A DNA stretch of 64,000 bases from Qipengyuania soli (GTDB taxonomy: Bacteria; Pseudomonadota; Alphaproteobacteria; Sphingomonadales; Sphingomonadaceae), in assembly GCF_015529805.1 (NCBI RefSeq), contig NZ_CP064654.1, positions 248,001-312,000 of the forward strand, given 5' to 3'. The notes under the pieces are model-generated. The model worked only from the letters and a program-made list of their open reading frames with translations, had not been told where the DNA came from and ran no database searches. Shown piece after piece: positions 34,798 to 44,410 of the stretch. Within the stretch, counting starts at the first letter, position 1; each line of letters starts with the position of its first letter. The position numbers were made by a program, and so were the translations under genes.

Positions 34798-36675
34798 CTA
34801 GTCGAGTAGTGCTGCCGCAAACCTGGCGAGCCAATTGACCTCCAGCTTGGCGGAAGTCCTCGCCTGCGAGACGGGTTCGCACTCGAGGCAATAGGCCTGC
34901 ATCCCCTGCACCTTGAGAAGGCGATCGAGATCGCCCTGCATTCTCGAAACGAGAGCATTCTCCCGCCGTGCGAAAAGCGCGACAACATCCTGTCGGCTGC
35001 CCGTGCCCGCATCGTCGATGAGCCAACGCCGCAAGAGGCTGTCGTAGTTCGGAAGCGCGCTGCCGAGGTATTCGGCGTGCCAGGTGCTGCCCAGTTTGGC
35101 CTGTTTCGCGACCCACTCCAACGCATCGTCGATGCCGCCATATTGGTCCACGAGGTTGATCTGGCGGGCTGTACCGCCATCCCAGACACGGCCCTGCCCG
35201 ATCCGGTCGACCTGGTCGCGGGTCAGTTTCCGCGACCTGCCAACCCGCTCGAGGAAATCCTCGTAGCCGTTTTCGATAGTGGCCTGCAGCAGGGCGTCCA
35301 CTTCAGGGGTCAATCCACCCACGATGTCAGGCTGGCCGGAGAGCGGAGTGGTGCGCACCCCATCTGAATTTACGCCCAGGCTGGCAGCAGTTTCCTCGAA
35401 AGTTGGAATGACCGCAAAGATACCGATCGAGCCGGTGATGGTCTCCGGCTCGGCGAAAATGCGGTCTGCCGGGGTCGACACCCAATAGCCGCCGCTTGCA
35501 GCGAGATTGGCCATTGAAACCGCCACCGGGATGCCCTTGGCCTTGTGGCGCAGGATGGCATTGCGGATCTGTTCGGATGCCAGGACCGAACCACCCGGTG
35601 AATCCACGCGTACGACGAGGCCCGCTAGATCCTGCGACAGCGCATCGTCGAGCAATTCGGCAATGCGTTCGCCACCTGCCGTGCCGGGACCGGCGTCTCC
35701 ATCGACGATCTCACCTGCGATGGTCACGACCCCGATTGGCTTGCCCTTGGCAGGGGCTGGATTGTCTTCGATCCAGGCGTCGAGCGGGGTGGCCGGATAG
35801 GCACCCGGCAGATCGCTCCAGTCGTCTTCACCGACCAGTTCGACCACGCGCTTCTCGAAATCGGCGCGCGTGCCAAGTTTGTCGACGAGGCCGGCCTGCA
35901 GCGCTGCTGTGGCAAGATCGCCCTTGGCCGCTGCAACCCACCCGACGGGATCGGTGGTGACCTTCGCTATATTGGCTGCCGGCCGCGCCTTCTTGATCGC
36001 CGCCTGATACTCTTCCCACAGCGCCCCATAAAGTGCGCTGTAGTTCTCGCGCGCCGCATCCGACATGTCCGAGCGGGTGTAGGGCTCGACCGCGCTCTTG
36101 TATTCGCCGACCTTGTAGACACGCGCCTTGACCTTCAACTTCTCGAGAAGGCCGGCGTAGTACTGCCGCTGGCCTCCAGGCCCGGCGATGACCGCACCGC
36201 CAAGCGGGTCGACCCAGATTTCCGACGCATGCGCCGCCAGCAGCATGGCATCGTCGGCATAGGCTGTAGCGAAGGCGAGGACAGGCTTGTCCGCTGCACG
36301 TACCCGGTCGAGCGCCTCGCCGATTTCTTGCAGGTGTACCTGGCCCCCTCCAAGGAAGCGGTCGAGATCGAGCACGACAGCAGAAATGCGTTCGTCCTTC
36401 GCAGCGGCGTCGAGCGCCCGCACCAGGTCGCGAGCCTGGTATTCGGCGGTCGGGGCTTGCGATGCCAGCAGGGCAGCGATCGGATCGATTTCTGCCCGTT
36501 CCTCCACAACGAGGCCGTCGAGTTCAAGCAATAGCGCGCCGTCACGAACCGCTGCCGGGCTGGGGCGTGCGGCAAGAATCGCGAACAGCAACCCGAAGAA
36601 CAGCAGCATGAAGACGAGGACCAGCGCGTCCTTGATGCCGACCAGCAAACGCCAGACACGACCCGCAAAATGCAT
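34798..36675 (-). CDS. sppA: Signal peptide peptidase SppA, 67K type
   Basis: Membrane protease that degrades cleaved signal peptides. One N-terminal membrane segment (about 14-36) is followed by two tandem S49 domains, as in E. coli SppA. The catalytic dyad is Lys193 (VGEYKSAVEPYTR) and Ser394 (ANLAASGGYW), spaced as in the long form; length is 625 residues. AGGAGAAATTC upstream sets ATG 36675. It is divergent from pyrB with 102 bases between starts. Confidence 0.95.
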   Translation of the reverse strand: MHFAGRVWRLLVGIKDALVLVFMLLFFGLLFAILAARPSPAAVRDGALLLELDGLVVEERAEIDPIAALLASQAPTAEYQARDLVRALDAAAKDERISAVVLDLDRFLGGGQVHLQEIGEALDRVRAADKPVLAFATAYADDAMLLAAHASEIWVDPLGGAVIAGPGGQRQYYAGLLEKLKVKARVYKVGEYKSAVEPYTRSDMSDAARENYSALYGALWEEYQAAIKKARPAANIAKVTTDPVGWVAAAKGDLATAALQAGLVDKLGTRADFEKRVVELVGEDDWSDLPGAYPATPLDAWIEDNPAPAKGKPIGVVTIAGEIVDGDAGPGTAGGERIAELLDDALSQDLAGLVVRVDSPGGSVLASEQIRNAILRHKAKGIPVAVSMANLAASGGYWVSTPADRIFAEPETITGSIGIFAVIPTFEETAASLGVNSDGVRTTPLSGQPDIVGGLTPEVDALLQATIENGYEDFLERVGRSRKLTRDQVDRIGQGRVWDGGTARQINLVDQYGGIDDALEWVAKQAKLGSTWHAEYLGSALPNYDSLLRRWLIDDAGTGSRQDVVALFARRENALVSRMQGDLDRLLKVQGMQAYCLECEPVSQARTSAKLEVNWLARFAAALLD

Positions 36676-36777
36676 CGAGAATTTCTCCTGTTGCGCCCTA
36701 GCTAGGGAAGGCGAAGAAACTTCGCCACCGGAAAGCGCTTGAGAGACCAATCAGGCTCGACTAAGGGCGTGGCTTCA

Positions 36778-37803
36778 ATGGCATCGATGGAAACTTCGCC
36801 GCATGCGGCCCGCTATCCTGCGGGCGCGCTGGCATTCCCGCACCGCGACCTGATTGGCATCGGCCAGTTGGAACGGCACGAAATCCTGTTCCTGCTCGAC
36901 GAGGCAGAACAATGGGTTACGCTTAATCGGCAAGCGACCAAGCATGAGGACCTTCTGGCGGGCCTCACCATCATCAATGCCTTCTTCGAGAATTCGACCC
37001 GCACGCTGCTGAGCTTCGAGATCGCGGGCAAGCGCTTGGGGGCGGACGTCGTCAACATGCACGCTGCGCAATCGAGCGTGAAAAAGGGCGAAACCCTGAT
37101 CGACACCGCGATCACGCTCAACGCCATGCGCGCCGACGCCATCGTCATCCGGCATGGGTCGAGCGGGGCGACACAGCTGATAGCCGACAAGGTCGATTGC
37201 CCGGTCCTCAACGCGGGCGACGGGCAGCACGAACACCCGACACAGGCGCTGCTCGATGCGCTGGCCCTGCGCCATGCCCTGCGTGACAGGGGAGAAGCAG
37301 CCGACGACTTCACCGGCCTCACGATCGTGATTTGCGGCGACATCCTGCACAGCCGCGTCGCGCGTTCCAACCTGCTGTGCCTGCAGGCGCTCGGGGCGAC
37401 GGTCCGGCTCTGTGCACCGCCAGCGCTGATGCCATCGGGGATCGAGGCGATGGGAGCGGAGGTCTACCATGACTTCGAGGCTGCGCTCGATGACGCCGAC
37501 GTTGCAATGATGTTGCGCCTGCAGACCGAGCGGATGAGCGGCCAGTTCATCCCCTCGGCGCGCGAATATCATCACCTTTACGGCCTGACTAAGAAGCGAC
37601 TCGCCAATGCGAAGCCCGATGCGCTGGTCATGCACCCTGGGCCGATGAACCGCGGGGTCGAGATTGACAGCGAGGTTGCCGATCTGATCGATCGGTCGAT
37701 CATCACTCGCCAGGTCGAGATGGGCGTCGCAATCCGCATGGCCGCACTCGACGTGCTGACGCGCCGCGCGAGAGGCGTTGCAGGATGGGGAGATGCGGCA
37801 TGA
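36778..37803 (+). CDS. pyrB: Aspartate carbamoyltransferase catalytic subunit
   Basis: Joins carbamoyl phosphate and aspartate, the committed step of pyrimidine synthesis. STRT at 73-76 (carbamoyl-phosphate loop) and the [10 protein letters not shown] block are intact; 341 residues is normal. No pyrI regulatory subunit is present; instead a dihydroorotase-like gene follows with a four-base ATGA overlap, as in Pseudomonas-type ATCase complexes. ATG 36778 is chosen over the upstream extension from 36739, which lies in the promoter region shared with sppA. Confidence 0.95.
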   Translation: MASMETSPHAARYPAGALAFPHRDLIGIGQLERHEILFLLDEAEQWVTLNRQATKHEDLLAGLTIINAFFENSTRTLLSFEIAGKRLGADVVNMHAAQSSVKKGETLIDTAITLNAMRADAIVIRHGSSGATQLIADKVDCPVLNAGDGQHEHPTQALLDALALRHALRDRGEAADDFTGLTIVICGDILHSRVARSNLLCLQALGATVRLCAPPALMPSGIEAMGAEVYHDFEAALDDADVAMMLRLQTERMSGQFIPSAREYHHLYGLTKKRLANAKPDALVMHPGPMNRGVEIDSEVADLIDRSIITRQVEMGVAIRMAALDVLTRRARGVAGWGDAA

Positions 37804-39032
37804 AGCAACAGCGCCCCATCGCGATTACCAACGGCCGGATTGTCACGCCGGAGGGCATCATCGACGGCACGCTCCGCCTTGCCGATGGAATAATCGCTTC
37901 AACAGGCGCTGACGCGCCTCGGGACGGGGACAAGATAGTCGAAGTGGGCGGCAAGCTTGTCGCCCCGGGACTGATCGACTTCGGTGTCTTCGCAATCGAC
38001 AAGCCTGCCTTCCACTTCGGCGGGATTACCCGCGCGGCGTTGATGCCCGACCAGTCGCCGCCGCTCGACCTTCCGAGCCGGGTCTCCTACATCGCCAAGA
38101 GCGGCAAGCCCGACTTCTGGATCCACCCTCTCGCCGCGGCGACACGCGGGCTCGAGGGGCGCGAAATCGCCGAATTCGCCCTCATGCGCGAGGCCGGGGC
38201 TCGCGGGATCGCAACGGGACGCCAGTGGATCGCGGACTCGGGCGCAATGCTGCGCTTGCTGCAGTATGCGGCGATGCTCGACATGATCGTCGTTTCGCAT
38301 GCCGAGGATGCCGCTTTGGTGGGTAGCGCCGTCGCGACTGCCGGGGAGGTTGCTACCCGCCGCGGTTTGCCGAGCGCGCCGGCCGAAGCCGAAGCGATCG
38401 CCATCGCACGCGATATTTCTCTTGCCCGAATGGCAGGTACCAAGCTGCATTTCCGGCAGGTCACGACGCGAGCGGGGCTCGACCTGGTGCGGCAGGCCAA
38501 GGACGCTGGCCAGCGCGTTACTTGCGGCGTCACTCCGGCACACTTCATGCTCTCCGACCTCGCGACGGTCGACTTCCGCACCTTTGCCCGTCTCTCGCCG
38601 CCGCTACGCAGCGAAGCCGACCGGCAGGCAGTGCGAGAGGCCATTGCGGATGGGACGATCGACGTCATCGCCAGCGGTCACGACCCGCGCGGGCCCGAGG
38701 ACAAGCGCCTGCCTTTCGCCGATGCGGAGCCGGGCATGGCGGGAGCCGAGACGTTGCTGGCAATGACGCTCTCGCTGGTCCGCGACGGTGTCATCGACAT
38801 TGGCAGGGCGTTTGACCTGCTCGCGCGCAATCCCGCTGCACTCCTGGGAGTGCAGGCAGGAGCCATTGCCGGGGGACACGAGGCAGACATCGCCATCATC
38901 GACCCGGACAAGCCGTGGATCATCCAGAGCGCGAGGATGGAGGCTACCGCCGGTAATACGCCGTTCGATGGTCAGCCTACGCAAGGCCGCGTCAGCGCGC
39001 TCTACAAGGGTGGCGTGCCGATTACCCTGTGA
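37800..39032 (+). CDS. Dihydroorotase-like protein lacking metal ligands (PyrC'-type ATCase partner)
   Basis: A 410-residue amidohydrolase-fold protein coupled to pyrB (ATGA). In active dihydroorotase the first strand ends in DxHxH; here that place reads [13 protein letters not shown], with both histidines gone. The late TDHAPH-type motif is IASGHDPRG. Family knowledge: inactive PyrC' proteins pair with ATCase and hold the dodecamer together. I infer the same structural role, with the true dihydroorotase elsewhere. A terminator shared with the convergent SPOR gene follows. Confidence 0.9.
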   Translation: MKQQRPIAITNGRIVTPEGIIDGTLRLADGIIASTGADAPRDGDKIVEVGGKLVAPGLIDFGVFAIDKPAFHFGGITRAALMPDQSPPLDLPSRVSYIAKSGKPDFWIHPLAAATRGLEGREIAEFALMREAGARGIATGRQWIADSGAMLRLLQYAAMLDMIVVSHAEDAALVGSAVATAGEVATRRGLPSAPAEAEAIAIARDISLARMAGTKLHFRQVTTRAGLDLVRQAKDAGQRVTCGVTPAHFMLSDLATVDFRTFARLSPPLRSEADRQAVREAIADGTIDVIASGHDPRGPEDKRLPFADAEPGMAGAETLLAMTLSLVRDGVIDIGRAFDLLARNPAALLGVQAGAIAGGHEADIAIIDPDKPWIIQSARMEATAGNTPFDGQPTQGRVSALYKGGVPITL

Positions 39033-39044
39033 CTTCACAGCCAT

Positions 39045-39080
39045 TGAAAAAGCCCCGCCCGGATTGCTCCGGACGGGGCT
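39045..39080 (-). terminator. Rho-independent terminator between pyrC' and the SPOR lipoprotein gene
   Basis: AGCCCCG-CCGG and CCGG-CGGGGCT pair with one mismatch around a six-base loop (39051-39080). On the minus strand it is followed by TTTTTC, the usual tract, 28 bases after the SPOR lipoprotein stop. The same hairpin lies 19 bases past the pyrC' stop and may act in both directions. Confidence 0.8.
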
Positions 39081-39107
39081 ACGAAGGCTGGATGGAGTGC
39101 GCGAATG

Positions 39108-40442
39108 TTACCGCGCTGCGACCCGCACTTCGTCCCGGACCACTGCAAGTGCGCCGGGAAGCGGATTGGTTGCGGCGTAGGCAATGCAGCCTTCACCCTT
39201 GCTCTTGACCGTGCGGCACATCGACTGTGCCGAAGCCTTGGCGTAGCCGGCGGCTGCGACGCGGTAGTAGATCTTGCCGTTGACGCGGGCCTTGGTGATG
39301 ACCTTTTCGGCACCCGACAGTTCGGGATAGCGCTTCTGGAATACCTTCCACGCTGCCTGCGCATCGGACATCGAGAAATACGAGCCGAGCTGGATATTGT
39401 AATCGCCCGAGGCCAACGCATGCGAGGCGAAGGGAGCAGGCTCTTGCGCCTTGGGCGGTGCAGCTACCAGCGAAACGTCGGTCTTTTTGGCCGCCGGGGT
39501 GTAGGTTGCCGGGAGCGGCTGGACCGTCTCGGCTTGCGCAAAGCTGTGGTCGAAGTCGTTCGAGATGCCTGCTTCGGCGAGGGCTGCGTCAGCGCTGTCG
39601 TCGACGCTCGCCTGCTGGTCGACTGCGGGCAGTTCGGAAGCAAGGGCGAAATCGCTCTGCGGAGCGGTATCGACCGTATCAGCCGATTCCTGTGCCAGCT
39701 GCTCGACGCTCTGGTGGTTCGAAAGCGCGAGCATCGCAGGCTGGCCCGGATCTTCCTTGGCTTCCACGCCGAGGAGGCTCGCGACACGAGCCGTGTAGAA
39801 CTCGGGGCTGGCCATCGATGCCCAGCTGGCCATGCGCTTGTTGAGCTCGTCGCCCGGAACGTCGTTGGCGGCGATCAGGCGCGCTTCGGTCCACGAACCC
39901 GACAGGGCGTAGGCATAGGCGAGGTTCTGGCGAACCTTGACCGTGTTCTGGCCGCCACGAAGCGTGTTGAGGAGGATGTGCACACCCTGGCCCGGTTCAC
40001 CGGCAAGTGCGAGCGCGAGCCCGAAGTCCGCCGGATCGATTTCCGACTGGTGGACACGAAGTGTTTCGAGAGCGCCTGCCTGGTCACCGATGGCCGTGAG
40101 GGCCAACGTATAGCTGATGATGGTGCGCGGCGCGTTGTCACCGAGTTCGATTGCTTCAGCAAAGGTCGTGGCTGCCGACTGGAAGCGGCCTGCTTCCAGA
40201 TAGGCGTTTGCCAGCAGGGTGCGGGTATAGGCGTCGCGCGGGCTGGCGAGAACGGCGGCTTCGGCGTGGGTAATCGCCTTGCTCGTCTTGCCTTTGGCCA
40301 GAGCAGTTTCGGCCTGCGCGGCCGAATAATTGTGCGACGGCGCGACCTTGCCGGTGCAAGCGCTCAGCGCGGTCGTCGCCAGTGCCGTGGTAACGGCAAG
40401 CTGTACGAGCCGGCGGGTCTTGGCATTCGTCTCGGTGCTCAT
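39108..40442 (-). CDS. SPOR-domain lipoprotein with TPR-like repeats
   Basis: A 444-residue lipoprotein: lipobox LSAC with lipidated Cys29, TPR-like helices (about 45-215), a long acidic linker and a C-terminal SPOR domain (about 345-420; YNIQLGSYFSMSDAQAAW). SPOR domains bind glycan strands stripped of stem peptides at division septa, so this protein should gather there. AGGGGG before ATG 40442 sets the start. It is last in the operon ParA - small protein - SPOR, with 39 bases to the gene before. Confidence 0.88.
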   Translation of the reverse strand: MSTETNAKTRRLVQLAVTTALATTALSACTGKVAPSHNYSAAQAETALAKGKTSKAITHAEAAVLASPRDAYTRTLLANAYLEAGRFQSAATTFAEAIELGDNAPRTIISYTLALTAIGDQAGALETLRVHQSEIDPADFGLALALAGEPGQGVHILLNTLRGGQNTVKVRQNLAYAYALSGSWTEARLIAANDVPGDELNKRMASWASMASPEFYTARVASLLGVEAKEDPGQPAMLALSNHQSVEQLAQESADTVDTAPQSDFALASELPAVDQQASVDDSADAALAEAGISNDFDHSFAQAETVQPLPATYTPAAKKTDVSLVAAPPKAQEPAPFASHALASGDYNIQLGSYFSMSDAQAAWKVFQKRYPELSGAEKVITKARVNGKIYYRVAAAGYAKASAQSMCRTVKSKGEGCIAYAATNPLPGALAVVRDEVRVAAR

Positions 40443-40481
40443 TTCAAATCCCCCTGGAGGCGATCCCACATCGTCTTCGGT

Positions 40482-40982
40482 TTACTTCTCTTTGCCCTGG
40501 ACCTGCGCGGCGAGGCTGGCGATTTCCGGCATTTCCGCGAGCAGGGCATCAAGTGCGTCGGTGACCAGTTGCTGGGCGCTGCGACCGCGAACGGTGCAGG
40601 CAAGGCGCAACTGGAGGTGGCGTTGGTGGTCGAGGCGTAGCGTGAAGGCTGCGCGCTTGCCGCGGCTCGATGCGGCCTGGCGAACGACCGGGCGCTCTTC
40701 CGCGACGGGGCGTTCCATATGCGCAGCGATGCGATCGAGCGACTGGCGCACCTGGTTGGGCGCACCGCTTTCGTTCGCGGCCTGCGGAGCTAGCTGCACG
40801 ACCTTGCCGTCGTGACCTGCATCATCTCCCATGTCGTTCCAGCCGAGGTCTTCAAGGTTGGCAGCCGCTGCGGCGCCATCGACCGGGCCGGGAATTCCCG
40901 ACTGCGGGCGCATGGCTGGCTTGGCGCCACCCTTGCGGGCAAGGAGAGTGGGAGAGAGCGAGGCGAAATTGGCGTCAGACAT
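40482..40982 (-). CDS. Small protein with ribbon-helix-helix-like C terminus, ParA partner candidate
   Basis: A 166-residue protein: a disordered N-terminal half and a C-terminal segment (about 108-158) beginning GKRAAFTLRLDHQRHLQLRL, then two helices. A basic strand followed by two helices is the layout of ribbon-helix-helix DNA-binding proteins such as the CopG class, but I recognise no named family. It lies 24 bases after the ParA gene. Small basic or RHH proteins next to ParA often stimulate its ATPase and anchor cargo; this is inference. Confidence 0.75.
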   Translation of the reverse strand: MSDANFASLSPTLLARKGGAKPAMRPQSGIPGPVDGAAAAANLEDLGWNDMGDDAGHDGKVVQLAPQAANESGAPNQVRQSLDRIAAHMERPVAEERPVVRQAASSRGKRAAFTLRLDHQRHLQLRLACTVRGRSAQQLVTDALDALLAEMPEIASLAAQVQGKEK

Positions 40983-41006
40983 CCGGCAGTCTCCGCCTTT
41001 CCGTTC

Positions 41007-41723
41007 TTACTGTGCCACCCGGCGGCCGAAGCCACCCGAGGGGCGATGAGCACCGGGAAGCGCCGACTGCGAGTTCGGCGCGGCGAAAACCGTGCGACGG
41101 AAGTTCTTTTCCAGGCGGTCGGCGATGTACTTCCACAGCGCCGTAACCTCGGCGGCCGAGCGGCTTTCGGGGTCGACTTCCATCACCGTGCGGCCATCGA
41201 TCATCGAGGCTGCGAAATCGGTGCGGTGGTGCAGGGTGATCGGGGCGACCGTGCCATGTTGCGACAGTGCGACGGCGGCTTCCGAAGTGATCTTCGCCTT
41301 GGGCGTCGCGGCATTGACCACGAAAACCAGCGGTTTGCCGGCGCGTTCGCACAGGTCGACAGTGGCACCGACGGCGCGCAGGTCGTGCGGGCTGGGACGA
41401 GTCGGAACCACGATCAGTTCGGCGACCGAAATCACCGACTGGATCGCCATGGTGATCGCCGGCGGCGTGTCGATTACGGCCAGCTTGAAGCCCTGCTGGC
41501 GCAGGACGTTGAGGTCGTTGGCCAGGCGGGCCACCGTGGTCTGGGCGAAGGCAGGGTATTCCGCCTCACGCTCGTTCCACCAGTCGGCCAGCGAACCCTG
41601 GGGGTCGATGTCGATGAGCACGACCGGGCCGGCGCCTGCGCGCTGGGCCTGAACGGCTAGATGTCCGGAGAGCGTGGTTTTACCCGATCCGCCCTTCTGT
41701 GATGCCAGTGCCAGTACACGCAA
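41007..41723 (-). CDS. ParA/MinD-family ATPase, orphan
   Basis: A 238-residue deviant-Walker ATPase that would dimerise on ATP and bind DNA non-specifically. The P loop is KGGSGKTT at 10-17 with signature Lys10; DIDPQGS (about 38-44) and VIDTPP follow. ParA pairs with ParB for chromosome segregation, but no parB or parS-like cluster is here, so it is more likely an orphan positioning ATPase. It heads a leftward operon with the RHH-like and SPOR proteins. The C terminus (about 212-238) is basic and rich in Pro and Gly, unlike core ParA. Confidence 0.92.
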   Translation of the reverse strand: MRVLALASQKGGSGKTTLSGHLAVQAQRAGAGPVVLIDIDPQGSLADWWNEREAEYPAFAQTTVARLANDLNVLRQQGFKLAVIDTPPAITMAIQSVISVAELIVVPTRPSPHDLRAVGATVDLCERAGKPLVFVVNAATPKAKITSEAAVALSQHGTVAPITLHHRTDFAASMIDGRTVMEVDPESRSAAEVTALWKYIADRLEKNFRRTVFAAPNSQSALPGAHRPSGGFGRRVAQ

Positions 41724-41806
41724 GGCTTGTCCCCCTGGTTTGCGCCTGTGTCATACGTCTGCCGCGACCATTTGCGGCTCTCCCGATGGGAAATCGCAGA
41801 CTACCC

Positions 41807-41822
41807 CTAATTTAGAGTTAAC
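41807..41822 (+). promoter_or_regulatory. CtrA-box-like site in the ParA / SEL1-SPOR divergent region
   Basis: CTAA-N7-TTAAC, one base off the TTAA-N7-TTAAC consensus. It lies in the 222-base gap between the ParA gene (84 bases away) and the SEL1-SPOR gene (124 bases away). A weaker candidate, read on the minus strand, lies at about 41873-41889 (TAAA-N7-TTAG). Confidence 0.4.
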
Positions 41823-41945
41823 TTGCCGACACTTTGCATCGCCGGGGTCCGGCCGCTGGCGGCGCAAGGCTTTGCTAACCGCGAGTTTACTATAGGATGC
41901 GTCACCGGGCGCCGGTTGGAAGCGCCGATAGGAGGGACTGGGTCG

Positions 41946-43010
41946 ATGGTTCGCGTGATGAAACAGGCATTTGTGCTGGTGGCGGGAGTGGCGACCATCG
42001 TCATGGCTGCACCCGCATTGGCCGACGTCAAGGCGGGTGTCGATGCCTGGAGTCGTGGTGACTACGCCATGGCAGTGCGCGAATGGGTCGGTCCTGCCGA
42101 ACAGGGCGACCCTGACGCGCAGTTCAACCTTGCCCAGGCCTACCGCCTGGGCCGCGGTGTCGATGCCGACCAGGCCCAGGCGGAGGCGCTGTACGCTCGC
42201 GCGGCCGCGCAGGGCCATATCAAGGCGGCGGACAATTATGGACTGATATTGTTCCAGAAGGGCGAGCGCGAGAAGGCGATGCCCTATATCGAAGGCGCTG
42301 CGATGCGCGGTGACCCGCGGGCGCAGTATCTCCTCGGCATCGCCTATTTCAACGGCGATCTGGTAGAGAAGGACTGGCGCCGAGCCTATGCATTGACTTC
42401 GCTCGCCAATTCCACCGGCCTCCCCCAGGCGCGCGGTGCCCTGGCGCAAATGGACGATTTCATTCCGCTCGCGGATCGACAGGCAGCACAGACGCTTGCT
42501 GCCGAGATCAAAGCCAAGGCGGAGGCGACGCGAGCCAGAGAGCTGGCTGCCGTCGACCTTGCTCTGGCAAGCGAAACGGCCGCACCTCGCAACCTGCCGA
42601 CGCCTCCCTCTTCGAGCAAGCCAGGTGTCGATTATCCGACACGATCGCCAAGCGATCCCAAGGCGACAATTGTAGCACGGGCAGAACCTCCGGCTCCGGC
42701 AAGGACAGCTCCAGAAGCGGTCGCGACACCGCCGAAAGTTTCACCGCCACCCGCCGCGATCGCCCAAACCCCAACGCGAGCATCGGGCAGCTGGAAGATC
42801 CAGTTGGGTGCCTTCGGCGTTCCGGGGAATGCCGACAAACTGTGGGACAAACTTGCGTCTCGCAGCGAAGTCGCCGGACGCCAGAAGGTCAAGGAACCCG
42901 CCGGACGCCTGACGAAGTTGCTCGCAGGCGGATATGCAACACGCGATGAAGCCGCAGCCGCGTGCGCGTCGCTCAAGCGTAGCGGTCAGGACTGCCTTGT
43001 AACGCAGTAG
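41946..43010 (+). CDS. SEL1-repeat protein with C-terminal SPOR domain
   Basis: A 354-residue exported protein: signal peptide (about 1-26, ending APALAD), SEL1-like repeats (about 33-160; for example GDPDAQFNLAQAYRLGRG), a Pro/Ala/Thr linker and a SPOR domain (about 278-350; WKIQLGAFGVPGNADKLW). Like the SPOR lipoprotein it should bind denuded septal glycan. TAGGAGGG nine bases before ATG 41946 fixes the start. It is transcribed away from the ParA operon, so the locus has SPOR proteins on both sides of ParA. Confidence 0.88.
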   Translation: MVRVMKQAFVLVAGVATIVMAAPALADVKAGVDAWSRGDYAMAVREWVGPAEQGDPDAQFNLAQAYRLGRGVDADQAQAEALYARAAAQGHIKAADNYGLILFQKGEREKAMPYIEGAAMRGDPRAQYLLGIAYFNGDLVEKDWRRAYALTSLANSTGLPQARGALAQMDDFIPLADRQAAQTLAAEIKAKAEATRARELAAVDLALASETAAPRNLPTPPSSSKPGVDYPTRSPSDPKATIVARAEPPAPARTAPEAVATPPKVSPPPAAIAQTPTRASGSWKIQLGAFGVPGNADKLWDKLASRSEVAGRQKVKEPAGRLTKLLAGGYATRDEAAAACASLKRSGQDCLVTQ

Positions 43011-43110
43011 ACTGCGCGCAGTTTGTCCGCATCCTTCGACCGTTGGTCGGTTCCTGACTTGGCAATCCAATGCCGTGCGTTAGTGGGATAGAACACGGTG
43101 GGGATGGGTA

Positions 43111-44406
43111 ATGGCAGAATCGATCGACCAGATGACGGCAGATGTCGCGACTGTGCCAGTTCAGCCGAGTGCAACGCTGGGTGATGACCGGCTGGTAAGC
43201 CTCGACTTCATCCGTGGCATCGCCGTCCTGGGCATCCTTTTTGCCAATATTACAGCCTTCGCGCACCCGTTCATGGTCTATGTCTGGCCAGGTGCCATGC
43301 CGGGCGGACCGACAGAGGGGGACCGCATCGTCTGGGTCATCCAGTACGTCCTCATCGACCACAAGATGCGCGGACTATTCACTCTACTGTTCGGGGCGGG
43401 GATGATGCTCTTCGTCGAGAAGGCCTGGGCGAAGGGTTCCGGGCGCTGGCTCCAGTTCCGGCGCCTCGTCTGGCTGCTGCTCTTCGGCATGATCCATTAT
43501 TACCTGATCTGGTTCGGCGACATCCTGCAGACCTACGCGGTATGGGGCATGGTCGCACTGTTGTGCATGAAGTGGCGGGCGAAGACGCAGTTCCTCGTCG
43601 GCCTGTCGCTCTATGGGCTCGGCACTCTCGCCATGTTCGGGATGATCGGTTCGCAATACTATCTCGCCACCCATCCGGCAGTGGCGGAAAAGCGCCTTTC
43701 GGAGAAACAGCAGGAGAGAATGCGCAACGCCGTTCCCGAAATCCGCAAGGAGGTGTCCGAGGATATTACGCGGGTCAGGAAGAGCGACTATCCCGCGGCA
43801 GTCCGCCACCAAATTGTCGAAGAAACGGGCCAGAACCTCGTCGGCATCGGTTTCGGCCTCTTCGAAACCATTGGCCTGATCCTTATGGGAATGGGGCTTT
43901 ACCGCTTCGGCTTTTTCAGCGGCGAACTCGATCGGTCGGAAATGCGGCTTTGGGGTTGGGTGGGGCTGGGTTCAGGTGCCGCCATCTCGGCGGGGCTCGG
44001 CATATGGGCCTATGCTTCCGGTTTCCCCTTCTTCCTGACCTTCTTCGTGTTCCAGGGCCTGTTCATGATTCCGCGCCTCCTGTTCACGCTCGGCCTTGCG
44101 GCACTGCTTGTCGTCTGGTCTCCCAAGGCTACGCAGGGATGGCTGGGGCAGCGTTTCGTGGCAGCAGGACGGATGGCGTTCAGCAATTACCTCGGGACTT
44201 CGATCATCATGCTGGCGATTTTCCCGGCCTGGGGTCTCGGCCTGTTCGGTTCGATCCACCGTCTGGCCCTTTTCGCGATGGTCCTGGCAGTCTGGGTTGC
44301 CATGCTCGGCTGGTCGAAGCCTTGGCTCGAGAGGTACCGCTATGGACCGCTAGAGTGGCTGTGGCGCTGCCTGACCTACTGGCGGATTTTCCCCTTGCGC
44401 CGGTAG
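43111..44406 (+). CDS. DUF418 family membrane protein (YeiB-like)
   Basis: A 431-residue polytopic protein of the DUF418 family, probably eight or more membrane segments, with the family start LDFIRGIAVLGILFANI (residues 31-47) and the DUF418 core in the C-terminal third (GLGIWAYASGFPF to the end). Relatives are linked to acyl transfer or transport, but no activity is settled. It converges on the 67-residue gene with four bases between stops. Confidence 0.9.
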   Translation: MAESIDQMTADVATVPVQPSATLGDDRLVSLDFIRGIAVLGILFANITAFAHPFMVYVWPGAMPGGPTEGDRIVWVIQYVLIDHKMRGLFTLLFGAGMMLFVEKAWAKGSGRWLQFRRLVWLLLFGMIHYYLIWFGDILQTYAVWGMVALLCMKWRAKTQFLVGLSLYGLGTLAMFGMIGSQYYLATHPAVAEKRLSEKQQERMRNAVPEIRKEVSEDITRVRKSDYPAAVRHQIVEETGQNLVGIGFGLFETIGLILMGMGLYRFGFFSGELDRSEMRLWGWVGLGSGAAISAGLGIWAYASGFPFFLTFFVFQGLFMIPRLLFTLGLAALLVVWSPKATQGWLGQRFVAAGRMAFSNYLGTSIIMLAIFPAWGLGLFGSIHRLALFAMVLAVWVAMLGWSKPWLERYRYGPLEWLWRCLTYWRIFPLRR

Positions 44407-44410
44407 CCCG

